Positions 45,383 to 57,159 of a stretch of 60,000 nt of DNA are shown piece by piece. Origin of the DNA: Cryptomeria japonica (taxonomy: Eukaryota > Streptophyta > Pinopsida > Cupressales > Cupressaceae). Every line of letters begins with the position of its first letter. Position 1 is the stretch's first letter. Position numbers and translations under genes: made by a program. Under the pieces are notes generated by a model that was not told where the DNA came from, searched no databases, and saw only the letters and a program-made list of their open reading frames with translations. Location: NCBI RefSeq assembly GCF_030272615.1, contig NC_081409.1, positions 202,476,449-202,536,448 on the forward strand, written 5' to 3'.

Positions 45383-48300
45383 GGTTCCGACTTACTCCTG
45401 GAAGTCGTAAGGCTAGATGGAAAACATATCGTACGCATCAACCCTGAAACTTATTCAACAAAGATCAAATTGCACATAGAAATCTTTCCATAAATAAATG
45501 AAATATTATTGCAAAATCCTTTACAAACGCCATTATCCATTGGCAAGATACATCTAAAACCATACATTCCTTAAAATATTCTAGGAATTATCAATAATCA
45601 TAGGAGAGATATAAGAACTTTCTTCCTTTCATTACACCAAATTAAAGCATTACAAGGAGGTAAACAAAAATTACCATAATCATCTACCAAAAATGACAAG
45701 AAAACATGGCATCATGACCAATTTCTGTTACCAATACATCTTTATCATAACATTTTATTGAATAGAACTAGCTTCAAATATCAATTTCTACAACCAAATT
45801 AACTTTCATGAAATAAAGCAACATAAATAACTCAAAAGGCCACATGTGAGCATGTTCAATGCTCGGTCAAAGATAACATGCATGATCAGCATCTCTATGC
45901 CTGATCTCAGAACAACAATAAGATAAAAAATATCCAATATCTCACTCAAGGGCTCGATGGTGCTAGGCACACCATAGCGGTGCTACCTTCCATACAAGAC
46001 CTTTGTGAATATCCCTTGTTGAGCAAGGTGGTTAGCCTCCAAGAGATAGTCACCACACATAGGTAGGTAGTGGATCCTAGTTGCATCACAGCCTCACATA
46101 CCCCCATCCTCAAGGTTCCCTACATCTACTTCCTCGCACACACTCTACCAAATCCGTATCATACATCTATGGAGAGGAATTTCACATTTCAACACAAGAC
46201 CAGCATACGAAAACAATAAGGATAAACCAGTTCAGCCACTAAAGTACAGATGAATAAAGATAATAAATCATCAATTCCAACAGTAAGGCAAGAAAATAAT
46301 CCGGAATTGCAACACCAAATCAAAAGTGCAAAAGATCACAAGATCGTGGCTAAACCTTCAAAGTCAACGTAAAATAAATTGCTAATCCCCAAAGAAATAA
46401 TAAGAATATCACAACTGCACATAACATCACTATGTGACTAACATCTAGCCACCAACGAGGAAGGAAGGAACAACTGACTAGCCATTGCAGTAGCTCATCA
46501 TGTGGTGCGACATAGTCACACTACCCACATGGCATGGCGGTGTGCACCTCGACATCACCCCGCATCACGTCGTCACACGGCATGGCAATACCCCAAGCGG
46601 AGAAAACACGCAATGGACGTATCCCGCATGGTAGTGTACCTCACGGAAAAAGCACGCGCAGGTCACATCCCGCATAGCGACGTATCTAGAAGGATACTCG
46701 CCGTAAGTCAGAGGTATACATGACTAGGGTCCATCCACATGCCCACCAACACGTACTAACTGGCAGCACATGTGAATAAACCTACCTTTCATGAAGACAA
46801 GGCAAAGGATCCTCCAAATTACACCATCACTATACACAAGAATCACCATCCAAATGCTCAAATAGAGGAGAGGAATAGGCTATCACATATAAACCTATAA
46901 ATAGATTCATCAAAAGGGAAAGAATTGAGTACACCTTTGATACAGTTTAATAGTACAACTATATCATTCCTCGAAGTAGAGAAGCTAAAGTCGCTTCGCG
47001 CCGACATTACTCGTACGCCAATCCATACTATTCAAGGAACAGTTACTTCGAATACTACCCCTTAACATACTGAGTTACCCACAACCCGAGGTTTGGTACT
47101 CAGTAGGGAAACAATTAAGCAACATCACATAAATAGTATGGTTTCCCATACTCATAAGCAACATATCCTCCATGGTTGATTATTTCACCAATCCATGGGC
47201 ACATATAATAAGTATTGGTTTCTTACAATACACACAAATACACCAGTACTGGTTTAGTCACATTTACGAGGAGTACTTTCCAGTACGCTAACATCTTAAC
47301 AAGGAAGATTTTAATTATGCTTTCTACATAAATAATTGAATCAAGTTTACTCTAGATACAAGTACTGAAATTATTAACAATTCACAATTACATAAGGAAA
47401 TAACATCATTCTTATAGCTTCTTCCAATTTCACTAACCATCTGTAACTAAGTTACTAGCTAAGCAAATTCTTTTCCCAAAGAGGACTTTCATCTATCACT
47501 ATGAAGCCAAAATGCAATAGTACAATTTCACATGTTTTATAAACATTCTATTTAAATCAATGCATTCTTTAATACCATTTCTAAAAATCTTATGATTAGG
47601 CAAAGAGAAGGGAAGGAGAGTTTGATAACCAAACTATTTCCTACAAAAAACGCAAGATCAATCAAGACCACACTATAATATAAAATTTCTCACTATAAGC
47701 CTATCATTTTAATTACGCGGTTTTCATTTCACTACCGTTAAGAAGGATGACAATCAGCCTAACAAAACACTTCCAATAGTTATGGTTGCAACAGAAGGTT
47801 CTAGTTTTCCAAACAAAGCAGAGATCAAGACAGGCAATCTTTTCGATATTACCAGACCTCTTGAGAACACTCTCTTATAATAATACAATACAGACACATG
47901 TCATAATTTGCAACCTATTAAGGAAATCACATTACGATCAAAAGGTAAGCGAGGAGCTATTACCCAATTAAAACATATTAATGCATGCACATCAAACAAG
48001 CTTTTCATTCGCACTTTCTAAACACATTAAGGTAATTACATATACCCAAAAGCGAGTTCAATGGAGCATTTGCTAAAATAAATCTTCAATCAACTGGTTT
48101 AATGAAACACATAGAACAATCTTTCAAGGGAACACATTAATACTTTCTCGAAGCTACAATAACATGCTCCTTTCAATACTTCTTCTACAAGCCAAGCAGT
48201 TTCAAATAATTCAACTATTCGCATAGCAATGCACCTTACTAAGGTAGAATTTAATCATGCTACCCCTACAACATACACATGGAGAATTCTTTAAACGTAC

Positions 48301-48930
48301 ACATACAGTTTTCTCCCATTAACCAAAATAAATTTTTAAACCCAAAGCCCTTTTATTATCTAAACACATAAGCATCATAGGGTTCACACAAGGGTTCAAG
48401 AAGTCACAGCCTTTCTCTCACAAACAAGAAAACTCAAATCAGAGATAATTACACATATCCTAATCATTTTAATTTCCAGAAAGAGAGAGAGGAATGGAGA
48501 TAATCATTTAATTTTCTACAAAATAAGCATTCAATATTTGCCATACTAGTCCTTCAAGTGGACAACACTAGGCTAGATCATAATCTTAAACAATCACAAT
48601 ACGCACTTTCAGATTCAAGACAAGCACGGACCAACCCAAATGGATTAGTCTAAAGAGTACAACACTCAAAAAGGAAGGTACATACGACTCTCTTTCAAAA
48701 TAAGAGTAATCGTAGACCCAGACATCAATAAGAAAACAATGCACATATAAACACTCGAACACCAACATCAAGAAGGTGGGAACAAGGTGTGAACACACAC
48801 GTTACACACAAGTTACGGTCTGCTCCATCACTCACATGCAAAAAGGAGGACAAGCATACACATAAGGTCGATACACCTCACACCAAAAGAGGGCACACGC
48901 GACACCAGAGATCCCAGTGTTTGCAACATG
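45383..48930 (-). other. Non-coding internal domain of the LARD
   Basis: No frame longer than about 75 codons and no gag, protease, integrase or RT motif in six frames. A GC-richer patch (about 46495-46735) repeats phrases such as cacatggcatggcg, cgcatcacgtcgtcac and cccgcat. Elsewhere agtactg and ccagtac phrases recur around 47030-47350. In LARDs the internal domain is thought to act through RNA structure for packaging; that role here is inference. Confidence 0.8.
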
Positions 48931-48943
48931 GGCTCTGATACCA
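48931..48943 (-). other. Primer-binding site of the LARD
   Basis: Minus strand TGGTATCAGAGCC, an exact 13-base complement of the plant initiator Met-tRNA 3' end, two bases after the 5' LTR. Confidence 0.95.
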
Positions 48944-48945
48944 AA

Positions 48946-51900
48946 TGTAATGCCCCGCCAGGAAACCCCGAAGGGATAAGCCAACAACACAAGAATAGAG
49001 TGCAATAATTATTATTTTTTAAGTGACACCACATTAAGGTACAACAAGATAACAAAGATTCAGATTATATAGCGGAAGACATCAACTAACACCTAAAGAG
49101 TTTCCCAACGAGATTACTTAAATTTTGCAATTCACTTAACTCACACAATTAATCCAATAAGCTGATTATCTAAACAACGAGATAAATCTTAATCAGGATA
49201 ATTTCTTTCACAAGATGGAAACATTAATCACAAGCAAAGATTCAACCATTAAGATCTATTCATAATCTTCATTCAAGCTTTTCATAAAAATACAAGCCAT
49301 ACATCTAATATTCTAACACACTAGAATTTCATCATAAACATATGAGATCTTTTCAAGCATACTTAATTTCCTTAACAACAACTCAATATATTCCATTACT
49401 CTAAGTTATATTCTTTCATATTCCAATTTAATACATTTTAAAGGATGATTGCATACATGCATCTACAATAAATCTCATCTAATCCACTTAAGCATTCGAT
49501 CAAATGGCATTCAAGAAAGGACTGCATATAAGCATATAAAGTTAATTCCATTTATCCACTTATCCATTCTAACATAAGCTAATCATACATGATAATGCTG
49601 AATAAAGGGAACATAAGAGAATAACATCACATAACACCATAATGATCTCGGAGTTCGCCCCTAAAGGGCTACATCTCCGGGTCTGCTCAACTGCAAGACC
49701 CCTCTGATAAATTAATAAAGTTAAGAGTACAAGAGGTTACACCATTACAACCCGGCCATCAAGGCGAAATATAAACAATATACAAACGACCACATCGGTC
49801 AATAAATACATAAACGATCCCTGAAAAGAAAAGGATCCAGCTGAACATAATCAAAGCTAAAACAAAGGTCCATTGGAGCATCCACAAAACTGAGTCATCA
49901 CCACCCAAGGTCTAACATGAAACTAGGTACTCACAAGGGCAAAGACAATAGGACGACTCACAAAAGTGCTCCTAACAGAACAAAACGACAACACACTTAG
50001 CGAACGTAGGGACAAGTGTCATCACACAACCTGGTATGGTTACCATGGCAAGTCTTCATAGGTCCCGGCCCCATACACTGGGTTACCCTGGCAACCTAAT
50101 CCGAGCTTCTGGCCCATCCAAGCCTCATGTGGACCCACACATCCTCTCATGAAAACAAGGATGATGGTTTGCCATTTCAGGCCTTCCCAAAGCATGTCGA
50201 GTCTGTGTTAGCACTCGTCCCATGTGTGAGGCACATTATCTTACTTAGAGATTACATTCTAATCTACTGATAGGTTACCACTTATTAGACTCACTTTAGA
50301 TGGTTTACCCAGCAGCCACTTTGGGCGCGGCCCCCAATCGAAAGCCACTTTCCCATACGACACTAGACTATACTCAGACGAACTCAAAACCAAGGAATAG
50401 ACATGGTCAGACGAACGGAGTTCAAGAAGGAGAGAACAACCATCTGGTCAAACACGAATCATCATTCGACACCCACACAAAGGATATGACCAAATACGAC
50501 ACTACCACAAAACAACAGTCAACTCGAAACCGAGGACTGAAACATGTGCCCCAAGTCAATCCATACGACAGGGACCTATCAAACAAAGCATGACTTGCCA
50601 TTACATAAGCAAAAGCGAATACAAAAATTAAACTCGCATAGGTAATATTCAACAGATACAATCTTTTCGAATTGGTCTAAACATTAAAAGTTGATCAAGT
50701 TTTCTACAAGATCTACATCAGATTACAGTTATCTACCTCATCTAGGAATAGGTTGTTCTTGGTTTTCTAACTCTCTAAGGTTCAAAGCATCGAACAGACA
50801 TATTAAGCCACAATGAGTTCTTAAACCAAGTTCATATTAATCAAACTCAGACAACCATTAATCAATTAAATAAGATATTTAAACTCCAATAAAAACATCA
50901 TTGATACCCTCTTGAAATAAAGTCACTCAATCTCACTCCTTCGAATAAGTATATAGTTTTAAAAAAACGAAATATATCCTTAGAAGGGAACTAAAACAAA
51001 ATAAGAGAACATTTTCCGAATTAACTTAATATTTTACTCCCACAAAAACCTATTAACATAGGGGTTAATTTCAAAGAATTAACAACCAATAAACATCTGG
51101 TTTTATCCTTCCTTTCAATCTGCAAATGCCTACATGAATCCTTGCAATTACATCAAAATGCAATTTAATCAATTAACATAAATATTAATTACTCATTAAT
51201 TTAATTATATACATTAATTAATAATTTAATGAATAACATTTAACATTAAAACATTATCATTAAATTGAATTAAAATACTAACCAAAAAAACATATTTTAT
51301 GAGGCGGGGGCGGCGAACGTTGGGCGCCTAAACCCTAGCCGTAGGAGATACCCACGCGGCGGCGCCACTGTGGTGCTAGCAGGTCCCACGGCGCCCTGCG
51401 GCCACCACAGTGAGCCCGCGGCCACTGTGAGCAGGGTAAGCGAAGGGGAGGGGAGGAGGAGGCGGGTGGAGCTGCGCTCCCCGCCCTCCAAACCCTAAAC
51501 CCCCGAATTTAATTGCTAAAAAAAAAAATGATTTACATAAAAAAAAAAAATTGAAATAAACAATTAACATTGCCCCCCATTTTTTTTTAAAACCAAAACT
51601 TGATTTACCCAAAAACTCGATTTTTCCAAAAGAAAACAAAATAGAGAAAAGGGTTTTTATAAATTTCATTCCAAACAGCAAAACCTCCATTTGAACAGTC
51701 TCAGAATGAGACTTAAAATATTATTTCCAGAATGATAAGGTTTTCTTTTTTTTCGTTTTTTAAACACAATGAATCAACTATTTTGCAAGAACACCAGGCA
51801 TGCATAGTTTTAAACCCACAAATCCAAAATTAAATCTCAAATCAATTTAAGAAGATTGGATTTTTAGCAACAAGCATTTTCATTCAACAACAGACTATTT

Positions 51901-52948
51901 CCATGGCATCAAGGAAGAACAGTTAAGGTAATTCCTACCTTCATACGCATTCCTGGTAGAGCTGAAGGAGAGCCCACCTGCCAGATCCAGAAGAACTCCT
52001 TCTTCCCAAAACCCCCAAATTTCCTCCAAAAAAAACTTTCTCCAACCAAAATATTTTCCAAAAATATCCCTCCCCCAAATTTCCAAAATTTTAGGTTATA
52101 AGGAAGAGTTGACCAAAATTCCATTTTTGGAATTAAAATTTTTTATTAAAAATAATTCTCAAAAATAATTCTTTTCTAACTATTACAATAAATTAAATTG
52201 CTTTCCAATTCAGAATCGATTTTCTCATTTAATTCAATTTAATCTTTCTAATCCCAAAAGCCAACAGAATACAATTAAATCTATTGCAATTAAATACAAA
52301 ACTTTCTTTTTCGACAGCATATACAAAATGCATTTAATATTCAAAATCAGCTATTTAAATGAACTTACTCCCAATTTAAAACGAGCAATCCAATATCAAC
52401 GAAAATCGCATAACGAAATCCCGATTAATCTAGTCCATTAATCTTCAATGCACAAACACATATATAATCAAAATAATTACTAAGGACTAATTAATCAATT
52501 TAACCATACACACCAAGCACGCAAACCGAGAAGGTCAACCAAACAGACGACTCGCAAACCCGAACAAAAAGGGATTACTGACGACGACTGACGATGCTCA
52601 CCTGAGCACGACTAAGGTCAACTAGGGTCTTACGACCACCTAATCCAACTCTAAGGATTAAAGAGGTACACTCAAACCTGCAAATCCAGGTGAAGACGAA
52701 CCTCGCACTCATGCGGTGTTGTACCTGAAATCTCCTGCAACCAAGAGTCATACATGCATACATATATAAACTTTAATGAAAGCGTTAGCCCGATCTTAAT
52801 ACCACGAAATAGGTACACTAAACAACTTGCATACAACTAGTGCGAAAACCACATCAACAGCTATGCATTAAATCAAACATCTGACTATAATCATTGTATT
52901 AAGATAAACTAACCAAGATTAGAAATTGATTAGGGCAGGGGTACTACA
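48946..52948 (-). repeat. 5' LTR of the LARD element
   Basis: 4003 bp. Same ends as the 3' LTR. The 88-bp difference is a deletion at an AAAT microhomology after 51275. The GC hairpin is at 51366-51412, with 15 of 18 pairs left. Many LTR-LTR differences are C/T or G/A transitions, as expected of methylated repeats. Confidence 0.95.
51366..51412. repeat. GC-rich hairpin in the 5' LTR of the LARD
   Basis: Counterpart of 43787-43833. Arms 51366-51383 and 51395-51412 keep 15 of 18 pairs; the changes lie in the left arm (CTAG for CCCG). Confidence 0.8.
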
Positions 52949-52953
52949 TGAGA

Positions 52954-53230
52954 ATCATCTTGCTCATGCATTTGATCTTGCTGAGTTGTAGATTTATCCC
53001 TAGGCATATCTTGTTTTTTTGTTGTTGTTGTTACTCTTCTTGATCTTTTGATAGTTTCTCTTCTTTACTAGAAATATTAGTCTCGAAGTTGTCTGGCATT
53101 ACCTCATGTTGTTCTTCATCAAACAGATGTTCTAACCCCTTTTCCTAATATATCTCCATCAATGCAGGCTCATTATTAAACATTTCAACTTATGGAATTT
53201 TTTTTCTTTTCTCAATTCCTAAAATCTATG
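52954..53230 (-). pseudogene. Upstream part of the frame split by the LARD
   Basis: The minus-strand sequence reads KKQDMPRDKSTTQQDQMHE toward the insertion point, preceded by a gaagag/gatcaagaag-rich stretch. It continues in frame across the excised LARD into the segment at 41278 and below. No upstream start is recognised. Confidence 0.45.
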
Positions 53231-53843
53231 GATAAATAGTTATGAGGATGAGCACCAAGTTATACACAATTCTATTTAAAAAAATAAGATTCAAGAAAAT
53301 ATTTACCTACAACATTCAAACTTTCATATTTCCTTCAAAAAAAATTTAGAGCTAAAATGTTCTTAATAGTGCTTATTTAGCTAATGAGAATTTAAATTAA
53401 CACAAAATATGATTCTATCACCCGCTAGAACTACTAAACAATAGATCATATGCCTTAGTACTAGTGTAGCATAAAACACCTTCATAAATGATGAATATTA
53501 AAGTAGTCAAGAAAGGTAAGTCCTCAAACTCTTCTCTATTTTTGTGTATTATTGATAACGTCTATGACCTAGTATTGTCCAAAACCACCAATACCTCGAT
53601 AGGAGTGCATGCATACATGCTAGAGTATGCATAATTAGATAGCACAAGAACTTTGGGGTTAGGGTTTGGAGGTTTACACTACCCCAATATATGGTCCCTC
53701 AAGTGAAATCACAACTCAAGATTATACTACGAGCATTGAAGAAACCACCTAGCTATACAATAATATTGAGAAGCTCATAAATTTAATTTACTCATCAAAA
53801 TCAAATCTCTAGTCACAAGATCAAAAAGTCTAATAGTTACATG
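53231..53843. other. Spacer, no gene seen
   Basis: AT-rich sequence without recognisable coding or repeat structure. Confidence 0.4.
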
Positions 53844-54737
53844 TGTAGCATCATAAATTGTACACCTTTAATTATGGTGTCCAATTCCATGCTTAATTAG
53901 CACTCATTTGAGAGTGTCTCATTATATTATGCACATTATATGAATTTCATATGCATGTTAATAAATTAATTAAAATATGAGTCCTTTATTAGTTCAAATC
54001 ACATCACACTTTATAAATTGGGCCCATGATTCTAGGTGTGCCCTTTTATCATTTCATCCTGATTTATACTTAATCATACCTTAATTGCAAATTCCAAAAC
54101 ATATTTTGTATATATATATATACATCTTGGTTTGAGCCATCGGGCTAGAATTAGCATTAGAACCTCTCTATCTTGCATCCCTATAAATTCAGAATAAAGA
54201 TGTCAAGACTAGGATGATCTGCTCTCCTCGGTCTTGGGAAATTTTCCCTGAATTTCAAGAGAATGATTTGGTGGTCCTAATTGATTCAAATCTCTCCTCG
54301 TGTGAATAAATAACAAACTTAAGTCGACTTTTCATAAAATTCAAACCTAAGGTTTCATATATAAGGCAATTCACTTCTTCATTTGTGATAATCTTTTTGG
54401 CATCTTTAAAGAGCAACAATTATGCAATTGAAGGTATCCTAATGAAATGAAAGTGTTTCTTTAGGAGTCTTCGGTCTACAAATCAATTAATTCTTCATCA
54501 ACAATCATTTAATCATGGAAGCTTCAAAATACATTGGAGGGTGATAGGGACTCATCGAAACATTTTGGCTTATATCTCCCCTTGAGGGTTTTGGTATGGT
54601 TTCATGTTGTTCTTATGTTTCTACCATTGAGCTCCAGATCTACATCATATTTACATTATTTCTTTAGATATGCATTCTAATTGTGTGATTTAAAGTAATT
54701 TCAACTTAATTTCTACCATTTAGGTTCTTCTCTAACA
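53844..54737 (+). repeat. LTR-like sequence (candidate solo LTR)
   Basis: Starts TGTAGCATCATAAATTGTAC, close to the minus-sense start of the gag-only element LTR at 32519. A TATA-like ccctataaattc lies at about 54180. A possible end is TCTAACA (54737) followed by CATG, matching the CATG before the start; the duplication would be only four bases. An alternative end is CTCACA at 55508 followed by ACATG, which matches five bases (53839-53843). The start is believable; the end is not settled. Confidence 0.4.
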
Positions 54738-54741
54738 CATG

Positions 54742-57155
54742 TGAGTAGGACTCTAGTTTGCATATTAGACACTTTAGCTCATAAGCAATCTTAGACACAA
54801 TTACGATTCAAGAGCACAAACATTATTTTAATTTCAATATCGACTATTTATGGAGATGGAAATCACCAAAACAAGGGGTTGACCAAGGCAAATCCCTATA
54901 TATCCACCACCATACCATTTTCCATCTTGTAGGTGCAGCTATAGGTACCCAATAGAGCTAGGAAGCCCAAAAGAACATTAAGAGATTGTCTCAAACTTGC
55001 TCCATAAATTTAGACTTAATTTCCTAGGACTAGAGCGATTAGGGTGCCCATGTCCTCAGGTTTTTGCACCAAATTTGACAAGAGGAACCCATATAGGTTT
55101 AGGTTGTTGGTTTTCAAACAACAACTCATACTTAGAAGACTAGGGCCTTCTGAATGTCTCATACTTGTAGAATTAGCTTCAATTTATAGTTATAGGTGTA
55201 CAATTAGATTTACCACTCATTTCTACGTCTATTACAACATTTTAGTGTGTTTGATGATCAATTTACAATAGTGTAAGTGTTCATTTACTTCATACTTTGA
55301 TCTTAGTCTTATATTACCTCAACCTATTTCCATAGTTCATTCACTTTCTAAAGCAACAAAGGAATATAAACCCTAGAAGTATCATTCAACTCTCTTTAAC
55401 GAGAGTTAGTCAAATATAATTACTCCTCTAGGTGATTTTGTATTCCAATGTATGTATGAAAGTAGATCTAGTTTCTAGTCCTACCCAATTGCATTTTCAC
55501 ACCTCACAACATGTAAAAGTTTAAACATCTAAAAATTTCCTAGAGTAATAATACTATTCAAGTCAAATTATATGCTTCTCATTTGGAAAGGGTTATCACA
55601 AATTGTACAAGCCTTAAATTCACCTTAAAATTTATACTTTTGCTTAGGTACTAAATGAACAAGTCAAAGTTTTGATCTCTTGTTACCATTGAAGGTCTTT
55701 TAGGCTCAATCCTTGGTTAAGAAACACAATAGATATTATAACAAGGCACTTCTTATCATAAATGTTTACAATGTAAGGTTGAAAGTAATGAGAGTCAATT
55801 AACTATTAAGATAAAACAATGTCACTCTCAAGTGTAATACCAAATCTATTACCCTATATCAAGTTGTGCAAGGATGTACAAATATATTTTATTTTTAGTA
55901 TAATAGGGTCTCCCCTCCCTTTTTGAAATGTTTTTTTAAAGAGGAATTCATAGCAATACTATTGAGTGAGTGGACTAGGCACTAGCCAATGCTAGAACCA
56001 TTCAATGAGCATCATAGAATTTGGATTTATCCTTTATGTGCACTTTCTTAATTGAAATTTTAAGTAAAATCCATAAAGGAAGGGCTCTCATGTATATCCC
56101 ACAAGGATATAATTGATTTATATAGGGCATTCAAAGCCTTAAATAAAAAGAGATGTCCTTTTGACAATTAATGGGTCCATATTTACTACCTTTAAAGAAT
56201 TTAGGTGGTTAACTCTACGTGTCCTTAGGCTTATAGGTTCAAATTCATAAATAAACATCTTGAAAGGTTGCCATGAATTACCAGCTATCCATTCAAATTT
56301 TATTTATTTTCACTATTTTAGAGTTTTGAGTGCCCTTAGATAGGCTTCTAGGTTCAAATTCACAAATACATTGAAAGGTCATCATGAATTATTTGCTACC
56401 CATTCAACCTTTCAAGTCAAAACTTCTTCATTTAATATTGCTTCATGTGGGACTCCCATTTTATTTTGGCACATTCTTTGGTTCTAGAGGCTCAATGGTG
56501 TTAGTGCTCTTTAGTGGGTGATTTCTTTAAAATCCTTTCAATTTATATGAAGTTCAAACTGTCTTTTACTGATCTAATCTCCTTCTCATCGTTAAATCTC
56601 TTTCAAATCAATAGAGAGTCCATGATTTGATAGTTCATCAAACTAAGGTAATTAATAAAATTGCACTTTAAATTAACATTGTCGGCTTAGTGTATCGTGG
56701 GTTCCATTCCTCATCAATGCATTGTAGTTGAGATCTTTTTTGAGATCATTAATTTGTGAAGTGCTACACATGAAAAGACTAGCTCTTTTTTTTCCCTATT
56801 GAATAGAGTGTAAGAAATTAGAGATACATTATATGGAACATAAACCCATATCCAAGTCTGGAGTGTTCACCAAATGTAATAAAAATAGACATACTATTCT
56901 AACCCCAAACCTTATATAATGCCCAAAACAATTACATTTTAGTGTTTACCATAGAGACAAAAGAGTAGCAATACTGGGTATTACAACCTATATAATAACA
57001 AAAAAACTATATAAATATAACATCTAATCCCAAGCCCCTACTATGGTGTTACTACACATTTGCCTTATCACACTCATAAGTGCCAAGGGACGACACTATC
57101 ACATAGGAATATAGCTCTTTGGGATCAAACTTAAAGTCTATTTTTTGATTCTTTG
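54742..57155. other. Unassigned stretch with one short tandem repeat
   Basis: No gene recognised; the longest frame (55044-55271, 75 codons) has no motif. A repeat lies at 56205-56408, and a T8 run at about 56787-56794 could be the minus-strand A tail of the LINE relic to the right. Confidence 0.4.
56205..56408. repeat. Diverged ~115-bp tandem repeat, two copies
   Basis: Copies at about 56205-56298 and 56318-56408 share ccttag-x-taggctt, ataggttcaaattca/ctaggttcaaattca, ttgaaaggt, catgaatta and ccattcaa. Confidence 0.7.
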
Positions 57156-57159
57156 AAAG

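Larger units (their letters stand above)
41279..52948 (-). mobile_element. LARD-type non-autonomous LTR retrotransposon, 11.67 kb, TSD TGAGA
   Basis: Two ~4-kb LTRs (41279-45369, 48946-52948) flank a 3576-bp internal region. The target duplication TGAGA is perfect (41274-41278 and 52949-52953). On the minus strand the primer site TGGTATCAGAGCC (plus 48931-48943) lies two bases from the 5' LTR, and the polypurine tract AGGGGGGGAGAA (plus 45370-45382) abuts the 3' LTR, so the element reads leftwards. LTRs start TGTAGTACCCC and end GGGGCATTACA in that sense. By hand count the LTRs differ at about 55 sites in 4 kb (~1.4%), plus one 88-bp deletion. The inside has no gag or pol, only short frames. 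LTR and internal sizes match the LARD class described in grasses. It is the youngest complete element here and must have moved with proteins supplied in trans. Confidence 0.93.
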
